Assembly: GCF_028453695.1 (NCBI RefSeq)
Contig: NC_135774.1
Location: forward strand, 21,328,001 to 21,392,000
Length of the DNA: 64,000 bases
Direction: 5' to 3'
From: Augochlora pura
Taxonomy: Eukaryota; Arthropoda; Insecta; Hymenoptera; Halictidae
Position 1 is the first letter of the stretch; the number at the start of each line of letters is the position of its first letter. Below, piece by piece: positions 52,404 through 63,460 of the stretch. The notes under the pieces were generated by a model. The model had not been told where the DNA came from and made no database searches. It saw nothing but the letters and a program-made list of their open reading frames with translations. The translations under genes were made by a program, and so were the position numbers.

Positions 52404-53354
52404 TGTTATGCAATAATCGTATATTTATTATGAAAATTGTCCCAAACTTATGTCTCTTTGTTTTGTTACGCGTTTATGTACTACTACAAATTGTCATATG
52501 TTCGTATGATTGTATTTGTCCACACAGACGAGAACTTAATCGCTATTTTCGTGCATCCGTCGCCTGTGCTCCCTCTGAAACACACAGCGCAATATTCTAT
52601 GCTTGTACAGCATTGGGTCCTATTTCTGCACACCTCCAGGCCGCAGATTGATCCGTTAGCGAGGGTTGACGTAAAAATTTTTTCTGTTTTGATTGGTTGT
52701 CAATTCACTGCTGAGATAAGATTCACTACGAATTGAAAGCGCAGTAAAATGATAGGAATGTGCGCGCTATCTTAGGGTGTAAGAACAGGATTAGGGAGTA
52801 AGATACCATTGTTGTATATGTTATATAGAGTAATGGGACTTATTTCTGTACGCTTTTTTACTCCCTAAGCTGACACGCACATCCCCACCATTTCACTACG
52901 CATCCAATTCGTGGTAGATCCTGCCTCAGTGCGAATTGTCAGACAATCAGAGCAAAGAAAATTACTATATCGACGCTTGCTAACGGATCAAGCTACGGCC
53001 TGAAGGTGTATCAAAGGCTATTACACGGGCTAAGTGTTGAGATGAACATCATCTATGCGCATATGGTCAATCTCTTTCATGTTTTATGGTGTAGTAGTTT
53101 ATATTGTACGTTCGCGAGAATTTCCGCGCCGCGAGTGCGTTCAATTATTAAAGAAGAAAAATAAAGTTGTAGACATTTAGTTCATATATATTGTACAATG
53201 TAATGTTTATTTCATGTATATTATTAAATGTGTACACCATTTATACTATTATTCATACAAAAAAAGCAAATAGTATCAAGAAAATTTGTACATTTATAAA
53301 TACAACTTTTTAACGTCAATGTTACACATAATTTCATCTTAAATAAAGAAAATA
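52404..53354. promoter_or_regulatory. Divergent promoter region Ndufv2 / Gtf2h4
   Basis: About 950 bp between two divergent start codons, holding both leaders. Much of it is an inverted-repeat copy of the dispersed family seen upstream of Pms2. Tandem CCAAT-like strings (ATTGG, CAATC) occur in the repeat arms. Transcription starts are not resolved. Confidence 0.55.
52627..53011. repeat. Inverted repeat of the dispersed family
   Basis: The left arm (52627-52714, minus orientation) and right arm (52931-53011, plus orientation) share GCTAACGGATCAA, GGCCTG and AGGTGT and are separated by about 215 bp. Both match the 38793-38875 block. Within the spacer, GGGAGTAA and TTACTCCC also pair, extending the potential fold. 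Confidence 0.75.
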
Positions 53355-56022
53355 ATGTCAAGTACAATAACCGGGAAGAATTTGTTACGACCCACTGGAC
53401 TGCAATCTAAGAATCTTCAAGAATATTTAAAATCACGACCTCCGGAAATATTGAATAAACTCTATCACAATCCTCCAATTTGTTTAGCTGTCTTTCGTGA
53501 ATTGCCCGTAATAGCTAAGCACTATGTCATGCGATTATTATTTGTCGAACAACCAGTACCTCAAGCAGTCATTGCTTCTTGGTGTTCTAAACTTTACTTT
53601 GAGGAACATCAGAAGGTAGTGTCAATATTAAACGAATTGAATGTGTGGAAGGAAGTTTCCATACCAGGAGGATTACCTGGATGGATTCTTAATGCTACAT
53701 TTAAAAAAAATCTAAAAATTGTTTTACTGGGTGGTGGAAAACCATGGACCATGTCAAATCAAATGGAAACCGATAGTAAACCAAGAGACGTAGCATTTTT
53801 AGATTCATATGCGTTGGAAAGATGGGAATGTGTCTTGCACTATATGGTTGGTTCACAACAACAAGAAGGTATTTATCTTAAGTAAAAGAAGATACAAGAA
53901 ATACAGTTAACAAACATTTAATAACATTGTTTAATAATTATTTTACAGGTATTTCTGCTGATGCCGTCAGAATACTTTTGCATGCTGGATTAATGAAACG
54001 AGATGAAGCTGATGGAAGTCCAGTTATTACACAAGCTGGGTTTCAATTTCTGTTATTAGAAACTGCATCGCAGGTAGCAAAGAATAGATTTATAAAATTT
54101 GATATATAAAGTACTTACAATAATCACAAGTTCTTTTATTAATATAGCAACTATATAATATTTATTTTCTTTGAACCTAATTCCAGGTGTGGTACTTCAT
54201 TTTACAATATTTAGACACAATAGAAGCAAGAGGTCTCGATTTAGTTGAATGTCTTACATTTCTCTTTCAATTAAATTTTTCTACACTTGGTAAGGATTAT
54301 AGTACTGAAGGAATGTCTGAGGGTTTACTAACATTTTTACAACATTTACGCGAATTTGGCCTAGTTTATCAAAGGAAACGAAAAGCTGGAAGGTAACGCT
54401 TGCTATTAATAATACACAGTATGATTGCACTTAAGTGATATAGTAAATCGTCTGCTAAAGAAATGAAGGTGTCAACAAATCATGAAATAAAATATAAATT
54501 GTTTTGCTTTGTTGCATGTAATTATCATTCAAAAATTTGTCCATATCTATAATATGTTAAAGATCAGTTGCTTTATGTTAATAAAATGTTTTATATTTTC
54601 AGATTTTATCCTACACGATTAGCATTAAATATTGCTACTGGACAAAACAAACCATTATCTAGGGATCCAGAAAAAGAAGGTTATATTGTTGTTGAAACAA
54701 ATTACAGAGTATATGCTTATACAAATTCAAATTTACAAGTTGCCTTACTCGGTCTGTTCTGTGAAATGTTGTACAGGTATTTTTGAAAATATATATTTAA
54801 ATATATAAGAGTTGTATAAAATAATGGAAATATTATGTTAAAATAATTCTTCGTTAATATACAGTAAGATTATCTTTGACTTTTAATACATATGAAATAT
54901 ATATATCATATCTGTAAACTTTGTTTATCAGTGTCTTTTCATAAATGTAGTCACAAATATTTTTTATGTCATCTTTATTAAATTTTTGACACTTTTCTGT
55001 ACATATTCAGGCATCTATTAATTAACTTTTAATAACGTGCAGCCTTAGGCTATTGATAAATTAATACATTGATTAATGTTTAATAAAAATCTGTAGATAG
55101 CTGAAGGGTTAAAGAAATAATTCTTAGCACACTTCTTCTGGTTTCAACTTTATTTTAACCTTTAGGGCTCTAAATACTCCCGGCCGAAACGGTCCGTGGG
55201 GACGGCGCGCGGCTAGCGCTAACGGTCTTTATGGCTTAGAGTAAACGCATATCTGCTTCCTTCGGCTAAAACGGCGACTTTCGCCAAACGCATATATGCG
55301 TCCATAGAGCCCTAAGAGTTAATAAAAATATTTTGTCTTTAGAGGATATCTTTGAGTAATGTGTATAATTTTTTGGTTCTAATCTTTAAAATATAATATA
55401 GGTTTATAGATGATGCTTCCATTATTTTGTTTAACTCTTTATTGCGTGCACAATACTTATTAATATTTTCTTACAGGTTTCCAAATTTGGTCGTATCAAT
55501 ATTAACAAGAGACTCTGTTCGTCAAGCTTTAAAAAGTGGTATCACAGCAACTCAAATTGTAGGGTATGTTTTTCAAAAATAATTTTCTTCGCAAAACATT
55601 GAAAAATATGAAAGAAAACAGTTAATTTGCACCTTGCTATATTAACAGTTATTTGCAGCAACATGCTCACAGTAAAATGATAGAGGCAGGTCCTCCAGTT
55701 TTACCACCTACAATTGTAGATCAAATTAAATTGTGGGAAAATGAAAGAAACAGGTTTATATTTAGCGAAGGGGTTTTATATAGTCAATTTCTTTCTCAGA
55801 CTGATTTTGAAGTACTTAGAGATCATGCCCTTTCTACTGGAGTATTAATTTGGCAAAGTGAAAGGTAATTATACTTTATAAAATGAACTTTTTCCATTTC
55901 ACTTAGAACATATATAAAACTTAATATTCTTATTGTTTAGAAAACGAACCATGGTAGTTACAAAGGCAGGACACGACGATGTGAAAAAATTCTGGAAACG
56001 ATATTCCAAAGGTTCCAGTTAG
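53355..56022 (+). CDS. Gtf2h4: TFIIH core subunit p52 (GTF2H4/Tfb2)
   Basis: Seven exons: 53355-53868, 53949-54073, 54187-54392, 54603-54776, 55477-55563, 55649-55864 and 55941-56022, about 467 residues (human 462). TFIIH opens promoters for Pol II and unwinds DNA in nucleotide excision repair; p52 anchors and stimulates the XPB helicase and binds p8/TTDA. Recognisable blocks are LQEYLKSRPPEILNKLYHNP at the N-terminus, the WECVLHYMVGS segment, GITQAGFQFLL-like helices, VETNYRVYAYTNSNLQVALL and FPNLVVSILTRDSVRQAL. The C-terminal p8-binding region contains QIKLWENERNR and FEVLRDHA. The start gives MSSTITGKNLL. Intron 4 carries a TTAA MITE. The Drosophila orthologue is marionette. It converges with cyclin C. 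Confidence 0.95.
55155..55322. mobile_element. piggyBac-like MITE in Gtf2h4 intron 4
   Basis: A 168-bp element with TTAA at both ends. The left end is TTAACCTTTAGGGCTCTA and the reverse-complemented right end is TTAACTCTTAGGGCTCTA, 16 of 18 identical. The interior is GC-rich, contrasting with the AT-rich intron. No ORF. Confidence 0.88.
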
Positions 56023-56597
56023 TCAAACAAAATTCTAAGATTATGTGCCAGAATACGAGAAAACTTTTATATTTAGTTATGCTGTATTTTCTTAACTTTA
56101 GTACTTGTAATATAAGTGACTTATTAAATACGTACACCAAAAAATCGCCTATATATTATATCATTAAATTATCATAAATTAAAAATGAACAATATGATAA
56201 AGGAAATTTCAATTGTTTATATTAAGACATGATATGTATAAATCATTTTAAGTAATGTATTTTTCGCAAATTTAAGGAAATTGACAAATGAGTGAGTATT
56301 TTGAAGAGGTAATAATTTGTTACCGTTATTATGTAATTATAAATTTCACCAATTTATACAATAGATAAATAATTTTATAATGTTAAATATAAGTTTGTAA
56401 AATTGACCCTCATTGCACAGGGCACACAATATGTTTTTATACTGTATGATATTCAATTAGGATATTCTTTTTGAAGCAAAAAGCTACAATAGAATTTTTA
56501 AATTATATCGTTTATTTAATTTTAAATAAATTGTTCACACTTGTTTTAAAAAATGCTGTTATCAGTTCCAAATATTAGAAGGCAAAGTTTCTTCTTG
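56023..56597. other. Shared 3' region of Gtf2h4 and cyclin C
   Basis: Convergent genes end here. AT-rich, no gene seen. AATAAA at 56525-56530 (+) and TTTATT at 56511-56516 (AATAAA on -) lie within 20 bp of one another. Confidence 0.5.
56511..56516 (-). terminator. CycC: Candidate polyadenylation signal, cyclin C
   Basis: TTTATT on the plus strand is AATAAA on the minus strand, about 82 bases after the cyclin C stop. Confidence 0.5.
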
Positions 56598-57753
56598 TCA
56601 GCGCTGTGGTGCAGCTTTTGGTTTTGGCATTTTATTTAATAATCCCTGAATTTCTTTCTTTTCATCATATGTTTTCCATAGCTCATATAAATTAATAATA
56701 TACCGAGCAATTTCCTGAATTTTTTCCATGTCTGCGTTCAGTTCAGCAAACCATGACTTTACATCCTTTTGTAGTATGACGCAAGCTATTTGTAAACATC
56801 CTACAATGCATGATTTATAAAAGTTTAAATCATATATTATTTGAATGCATTACTGAAATATGTATATTATCTTACCAATTGCTATTTGATAGGGTGGATA
56901 TAGTAGACAAACATCTGTTCGTAAACTGTCATTAATTATACGCCAAGTAAGTGTTAATAACTGATCATCTGGGCCCACATCTTGAATAAGCGTCAATAAC
57001 GGACGATATGGTTGATAAACAATTAAACAACAATCTAAATGTTCCATAAGATAAAATTCACATTCCAAAATGTGATTTGTACGATATGGAAATTCTTGAG
57101 AGTATGCATAATTAAATTTATTTTTTACTGGAAACATGTGTAATACGTATTAAATGATATATTAATTTTTAATTCATATAGTTTATAGAGTCAGTTACAT
57201 ACCTACAGTTTGACAAGTTGTAATTAACCTGGTATTAGAAATAACTCCAAATTCTTCTACTTTGGATGCTAAAAAAACTGATGTAGGTGCTAACAACAAT
57301 GGATCTATACATTTTAAACTATTACGTGCATAGAATCTTTTAAAATAAACAGTTGCTGTAGCAATAACTTGTTGCCTGAGTTTCAGTTGTTCACCTAGAA
57401 CTTGAATCACTAAAAGAAACAAAAAGTTATTATAAAAATATCTCATAAAATAAAATTATCATAAATAACTGTATTTAGTTGTGTATAATTTATGGTTATA
57501 AGAATATTATAATAATATATAGGTTATGAATGTAACTTACAGTTTGAGAAAAAGATAAATAGTTTTTGATATTCTTCTTCTGTTAAAATAGAAAGATCAT
57601 GTTGCCGTTCTCGGACAAGGTCTTGTTTATCTAGAAGCCATTGTTGGCTGGAACATAAAATACTTGAATAACTAACAACACACGATTGTAATAGGTAGTA
57701 ATACTTATATAAATATCTTACTGGTGTGAACTTTGCCAAAAATTGCCAGCCAT
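56598..57753 (-). CDS. CycC: Cyclin C, Mediator kinase-module cyclin
   Basis: Five exons on the minus strand: 57753-57722, 57647-57541, 57409-57203, 57127-56876 and 56800-56598, about 266 residues, the usual insect length. It partners CDK8 in the Mediator kinase module and tunes Pol II transcription. The start is the MAGNFWQSSH block shared by animal cyclin Cs. The first cyclin box contains KLRQQVIATATVYFKRFYAR and FLASKVEEFGVISNTRL; the second contains HILECEFYLMEHLDCCLIVY, YRPL and LCLLYPPYQIA-type sequence. The tail MPKPKAAPQR matches insect forms. In LLLAPTSVFLASK a Ser stands where most animals have Cys. The junction into exon 3 reads NLIQVLG rather than NVIQVLG, a conservative change at a splice codon. 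Confidence 0.95.
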
Positions 57754-59713
57754 ACTATTGTTACATTAATTATTGCAACCGAGAAACAATTTTGCACGGT
57801 TCAGAGTTTTTTGACTGTTCTCTGGTTTACTACCGAATCGATTCATTTAACTTCCATTTTTTTCAATCGTTGCGTGGTTATACGCCCTCGGTATAACATT
57901 CGGAAACGTCAATACATAATATTTTTCTGGTCACTGGTGACATTTATGTTCATGATTTCTTAAAACACTATCAAGCGAATGTTTTTGTATTTTTAAAATT
58001 TTTATCGATTTCAGTAATTTTTGAAAGTGACTGTACTAATTGTAGAGAAAAGTATTTCGTCATGATTCACTATGTATTCCAAAGTTCCCTATGTATGCTG
58101 TCAGGCGATTTGTTGATTTGTTCAAACTAACTTTTACCCATCAAAAACTATACAAAAATATATAGGAGAAAACTTTACTGGAATTCACTTTAGAATGATA
58201 ATAGAAGATAAATATTTAACAAAATATACAATATTCTGGTGTTAATGCAGTATGGAGAGAATCAAAATTTGGTATATATGCAAATCAAATCTACATTAAC
58301 AATATTATACAAAAGTGAAATAGAAACCAGCAACTTTACACTTTTAAATATATCGAGGTTTTCAAAATTTTAGTATACAAAAATGTATAACAATCCTGAA
58401 TTCTAAATTATCAATACTTAGATGTACTAGATACTGTTTATACTATTAGTAGATATATTTTATACATTTATTATTAATAGTACTATGGTAAAGTACACTA
58501 TATGGCATACATTATACTCAAAATATGTTCATATAAAATTATTTAGTCAAAGATATAGGTGGATCAATATTTCTTTTTATACGTGGGTGTATAAGAATGA
58601 AGTAATGCCTAATGTTCCGCACAGTTAACATTTATCGATTACTAATCACGTTATTTAATAAGACTTCTAAAACAAAATCTTAATTATTCTTAACCGAAAC
58701 AGAAATTTTACCACCGAATATATTGAGAATTTGTTCCAATCAATTTTTCGTTTGAAAATATAAATAATTTAAAGTATACTATAGACATTAATGTGCTCAG
58801 ATTACTAGGTCGAATTTTTAATCCTTGCGTAAAAAGTATAATAATGCCCGATATAGTTTTCATGACACCATTTTATTTTTAGTCTTGCGTATAATTACGG
58901 TACAGTATTTTAGACGTTAATTTGCGCTATCATCGATCCGCAATTACGACTTAACATCGGCCGAATAAATGTACCGGAAAATGAATGTTCCACGTTCAGG
59001 GACACGTTTAAATAAGGATACGCAAGCCGATAAAAGCAGCAAAGTCAATACTGCTTTATATAAAATAATAAATTACAATGTTCTAATCGCATAGCTAAAA
59101 CCTTGAGGAATTATAGATCGGTATTAATAAATTATCTAAATAAAAAATGATAAAATCCTTAACAACCAGTAAGTGTAACATCTATGAAATGCACAATTTG
59201 TATGAATTTACACATTGATTATTTATATCAGTTGGAATTTTAAGTGAATCTATAATAAAAATTTTTTTTTATCTATTATTTTTTTTTATAAAACGTACTT
59301 AAGAAAGGTAAAACTTGAAATAAAAGTTATTTATAAAAACTTTCCGATTATTACTTACAAAAATGATAATAAACTTGCACGATAAACGTAATCATATGAA
59401 ATAAATGGTTCACGAGTTTATATATATTTTTATAACATACTTGGCTACTTATAAGCGTAATCGATTTTCCGATAAAGTCATGTAACTAATTTTTAGATTA
59501 ATTAAAAATTATTTAATTAGAAAATTAAACTGTATGACATTATTCTAGATATAATTAGATAATCTCACATAAGTAACTGTTATGTGCATTGTCCGCCATA
59601 GAGACGTTAGCACGCTTAATTATTAACAAGACTGTATGGGTAGTATCGATGAATGAATCCTGTTGCGCAGACCGGTAGCTTTCATTGTAAAAGAGTCGAT
59701 AGCTACCGTATAG
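57754..59713. promoter_or_regulatory. Divergent intergenic region CycC / Spred
   Basis: About 2 kb of AT-rich DNA between divergent genes. No coding sequence, RNA gene or repeat was recognised. The proximal promoters of both genes must lie at its two ends; the Spred side becomes GC-richer from about 59590. Confidence 0.5.
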
Positions 59714-59720
59714 TCAGTCA
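59714..59720 (+). promoter_or_regulatory. Spred: Candidate initiator (TCAGTCA) for Spred
   Basis: TCAGTCA matches the arthropod initiator consensus. It sits at the shift from AT-rich intergenic DNA to the GC-richer leader, about 415 bp before the Spred ATG. No clear TATA box precedes it. Confidence 0.4.
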
Positions 59721-60133
59721 GGCTCGTGGGGTGAACGTTGGTGCGCGAGATTCGCTCGCTATATTTTCTGTGATTTAGCCAGGAAATCGTAAACCAAGAA
59801 GTCTTAGAATACGGTTCTACTTGTATACGATGATTAGTGTTTCAATTTCGGAAGATTCTTCGAAGAATATGCAGGAGAAGAAATGTTTTCAAAACGAAAG
59901 CGACGGTCGGTAAAACTGAAGGGAGCAGGCGTGGACTGTGGATTCGAGTCGGGCGTGGGGATGAACTCTACGGGGAATGCGAGAGGGAGGAGGACTGGGG
60001 CGCTTCCTGTGGTTGGCACTAGCCTAAAAAAGCTCCATAAACAGAATCGCGGCCGAATGTCTTTTCAATGCAACGAAAATGGTGAAGTGTGGGAAAAGGT
60101 GGGCATTGAATAAAGGCTTCGACAGCTCGAACC
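59716..60133 (+). promoter_or_regulatory. Spred: Spred 5' leader with upstream ORFs
   Basis: If transcription starts near 59716, the leader carries a 27-codon ORF at 59830-59913 and an overlapping 76-codon ORF at 59883-60113. The latter stops 20 bases before the Spred ATG in a different frame. Its product is basic and unrecognised. A spliced leader would change this picture. Confidence 0.4.
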
Positions 60134-61854
60134 ATGACAGAGGCGTCGGAGGAGTAAGTAATACTGTAATGATGCCTGCGGTACATCTGACGATTGTTCC
60201 GCTTGAAACCTGAAATGTCCGTGCCTATGGCTTAACTCCTCTGCTCTCCTCGATATCACGTTCGTTACGCGGTACCTGACAGTTCTGTCCGACCTCGTCT
60301 TGCCTTTTTTCCTGTCAACATTTTCGACACCCACTAGTAGTCTACATGTTTCATGCATGTCTCAAATTTTCCTCAACCCTCAAAATATAACTAAACTCAC
60401 TCTCACTTCTGAGATGTGTCATGCTCGTTGGGCGTCTGTAAAAATTTACACATGTAAACGTATGATTTTGGTCGGAGTGTTTGTGTGTTTCCTATGCCTG
60501 TGTAGAGGTGACCGTTCATTCATTAAATCGATGTCAGCGCGTAACATCTGCTATTTCGTTATGTATAACAGCAATTCTTCGATTTCACATACATACATAT
60601 TGGTCTTGCGCGTTTTTCAACTATATACATAATGATTTTGCCATTAAAGCAATTTTTAAAACATTTTTATAAAATTCCATAAATTTCTGTCAAATGTAAA
60701 ATTTGTTATCAAATTGCATTTCTTCAAACATTTTATTGCTACATATATGTTTTATGTAATTGTGCATTATTTATTTCATATTAAGACATATTATTGACCT
60801 TCTTGTATTACTACCTTTCATTTCTGTTCTTTTTTAATCTAATAGTCACTACAATATTAAGTTCGTATTCATTAACTTGTTATAATAACTTTTTGACATT
60901 TTACTTTTAGTGGTAACTATCTGGTGAGGGTTCGTGCCCAGGTAATGACAAGGGATGATAGTTCCGGTGGTTGGGTTCCTTTAAGCGGCGGAGGTTTAGC
61001 AAATGTTTCGGTTAGAAGAAGAGCTACTTCTTCAGGTGGGCATCAGTCTAATAATACCAATGGATCTGGTGTTTCTACTACGACTGTCATACCCTCCACT
61101 ACCAACTCTACGCAATCTGTATCAACTGCAGCTGTCACTACAAACCAAAATCATGGATCTTCAAGCAATTCCCCAATTGGTGCGACAAAGAAGAGGCACG
61201 AGTATCTTATTTATGGGAAACGGATCACTGATCAATCAGTAATAGATACAATTTCTAATAATATTTAAATGTACTTCACTTTATACAATTACTTTGACAT
61301 GACATTATCCTTTTATAGGTTGTTCTTAGTTGTACAATTAAAAAGGATTTTGAATATAATAAGGTAATGCCAACTTTTCATCACTGGATGACAGGGGAAA
61401 AAAGATTTGGTTTGACATTTCAAACAGCTGCTGATGCAAGAGCTTTTGATAAAGGTGTTCGTACAGCTGTTGAAGAATTATTAGAAGGTAGTTTACTATT
61501 TTGGTAAAATCTGTTACATATTAGAACAAATCATATTAACATATATATTCTTACTTAAATTTATATCGTATCATTACATATCTATTATTTCACTGCTACT
61601 TTCTATGGAATGTGCAAATGGTAAGAATGAGACTATTTTTAGAACTTGACGAATCAATAAATTATGAAACTATTATTTAATTTAATTATTTAACAAATTT
61701 TGTTTTTAATTTAGGATTGGCCAATTCAACGTTGTGCGGTAATTCATTAGATGCTGGCGATGAGGATGTTTTTATGGTATGTATTACAAATAATTTCTAG
61801 TACAATTATTATAGATATAGTGTCTGTGTGTGTGCGCGCGCGTGTGTGCGTGCA

Positions 61855-61917
<63 letters not shown>

Positions 61918-63460
61918 AGAGAGGGTGACTCAGGATATGTAGGGAATATGGTAAAGGCACATCCAGTACACTAAAATAAGAAAAAAAGTACATATAAATA
62001 TATATCCAATATGACCTTGTTCTCTAGTTACAGCTTATTCTTTGTTGCATCAATCTTTCGCATAGATACGACGGAATTTGATTGTGTTATATAAGTATTT
62101 TATTATAAATGTAACAGTTAAGATGACCACTTCAGAAGAATTCCTCTAAAGATATGTAAGCAAATATTAGAATATAAAATAAGCTGTAATTTAAAAGTAA
62201 GATCATATTGGATCCATTATTATATGCACTTTTCTTTTTATTTTAGTGTATTGAATCGACTCCCACTGTATTGTGTATATATATATGTAAACAAAATTTA
62301 ATTTATTTTAGACTTTGAACTTGCCTGCGGAACCGCCGGAGCCACGTCCATCGTCCGAAACATCTCATAGTATAGTTCGGGTGACCAATTGTCATTCCCA
62401 GTGTTCAGATTTTCCTGATTCACAGAAACCTATCCATTATATTGGTGCATCATCTATAAAAGTACCACCATCGCAACATCCTTTGGCATCGACTGCCGAT
62501 GCTGGATCTGATAACTATCCTTACGTGCAGCTCACAACACTTAATCATGAGTATTTATATCCTATTATCGATGATCATAAAGGCGATCGGTTAGATAGAT
62601 CTAATACTGGCAGCTCTTTGAAGAAGCCAGATATTATAGTATCTGAACCCGCAAAAAATACTATGAAACGTAATATTCGATTACGATGTAAACATTGCCA
62701 AGAGCTTTATACAGAACAGCATAATCCGAGAGGATCGTGTGAATTTGCACCTGACCCAATTAAACGTGGGATCGCAAAAATTTCGTGTCTGTCGTGTGCT
62801 CAGGGCATGTTATATCACTGTATGAGCGATGCTGAAGGTGATTTCTCCCAAAATCCATGCAGGTGAGAGTTTCAAATATATGTATATTGGGTGGTGTTAC
62901 AAGGTATGTACAAGCGGGTACTAGTTCCTTATAAAAAGCATGAAGAAAATATAACTTTTATTATAAAAAAATAGTTAAACAACATGTTTGGAACTTAGTT
63001 TTTGAATAAATAAAGTTTGAAAATTCACTTTGTACGACGCTTTTCTATCAGGAATCACCTGGTGCCCACTTTCACATATCTTTTACGAATACTCTGTATA
63101 TTCATACATTTATTAATATTTTATAAATTAATAACTATATGTTCTTATTACTTAAATTCCATTCATTGAAATTATAAGTTTTTGAAACTGTAAGTTTTTA
63201 AAATATATGATGTAATAATTATTGAATAGTTATATGACTACTATTCATTCTTGTAATACTTAATAATTAGCAATACATTATAAATGAATATTAAATTGGA
63301 CAGTTGCAGCACGGAAGAAGGATGTGGACGCAGATGGTTTGGTTTGGCATTATTGTCACTGATCGTTCCTTGCTTGTGGATTTACCCTCCACTTAGAGCT
63401 GTTCATTGGTGTGGCTCGTCCTGCGGAATGTGCGGGGGACGTCACCATCCGATGGAATAA
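60134..63460 (+). CDS. Spred: Spred, EVH1 and Sprouty-domain Ras-MAPK inhibitor
   Basis: Six exons: 60134-60153, 60911-61238, 61319-61487, 61715-61776, 62312-62862 and 63304-63460, about 428 residues. Spreds bind neurofibromin through EVH1 and recruit it to the membrane to switch off Ras, dampening Raf-ERK signalling. The EVH1 domain opens YLVRVRAQVMTRDDSSGGWV and continues VVLSCTIKKDFEYNKV, TFHHWMTGEKRFGLTFQ and DARAFDKGVR. It is interrupted by a Ser/Thr/Asn-rich insertion (about residues 38-95). A central YPYVQL/HEYLYPII stretch may be the KIT-binding-like region. The Cys-rich Sprouty domain runs from about C319 (RCKHCQELY) to CGSSCGMCGGRHHPME and is palmitoylated in relatives. The tiny first exon (MTEASE) is supported by its GTAAGT donor and by the conserved start. 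Confidence 0.94.
61821..61914. repeat. (GT/GC)n-(TA)n microsatellite in Spred intron 4
   Basis: A GTGTGTGCGCGCGCGTGTGT run followed by about 27 TA dinucleotides. The alternating purine-pyrimidine part could adopt Z-DNA; the TA part could extrude a cruciform. Confidence 0.95.

Noticed and set aside
59883..60113. 76-codon frame as an independent gene
   Set aside because: It sits in the presumed Spred leader and is unrecognised; treated as an upstream ORF rather than a gene.
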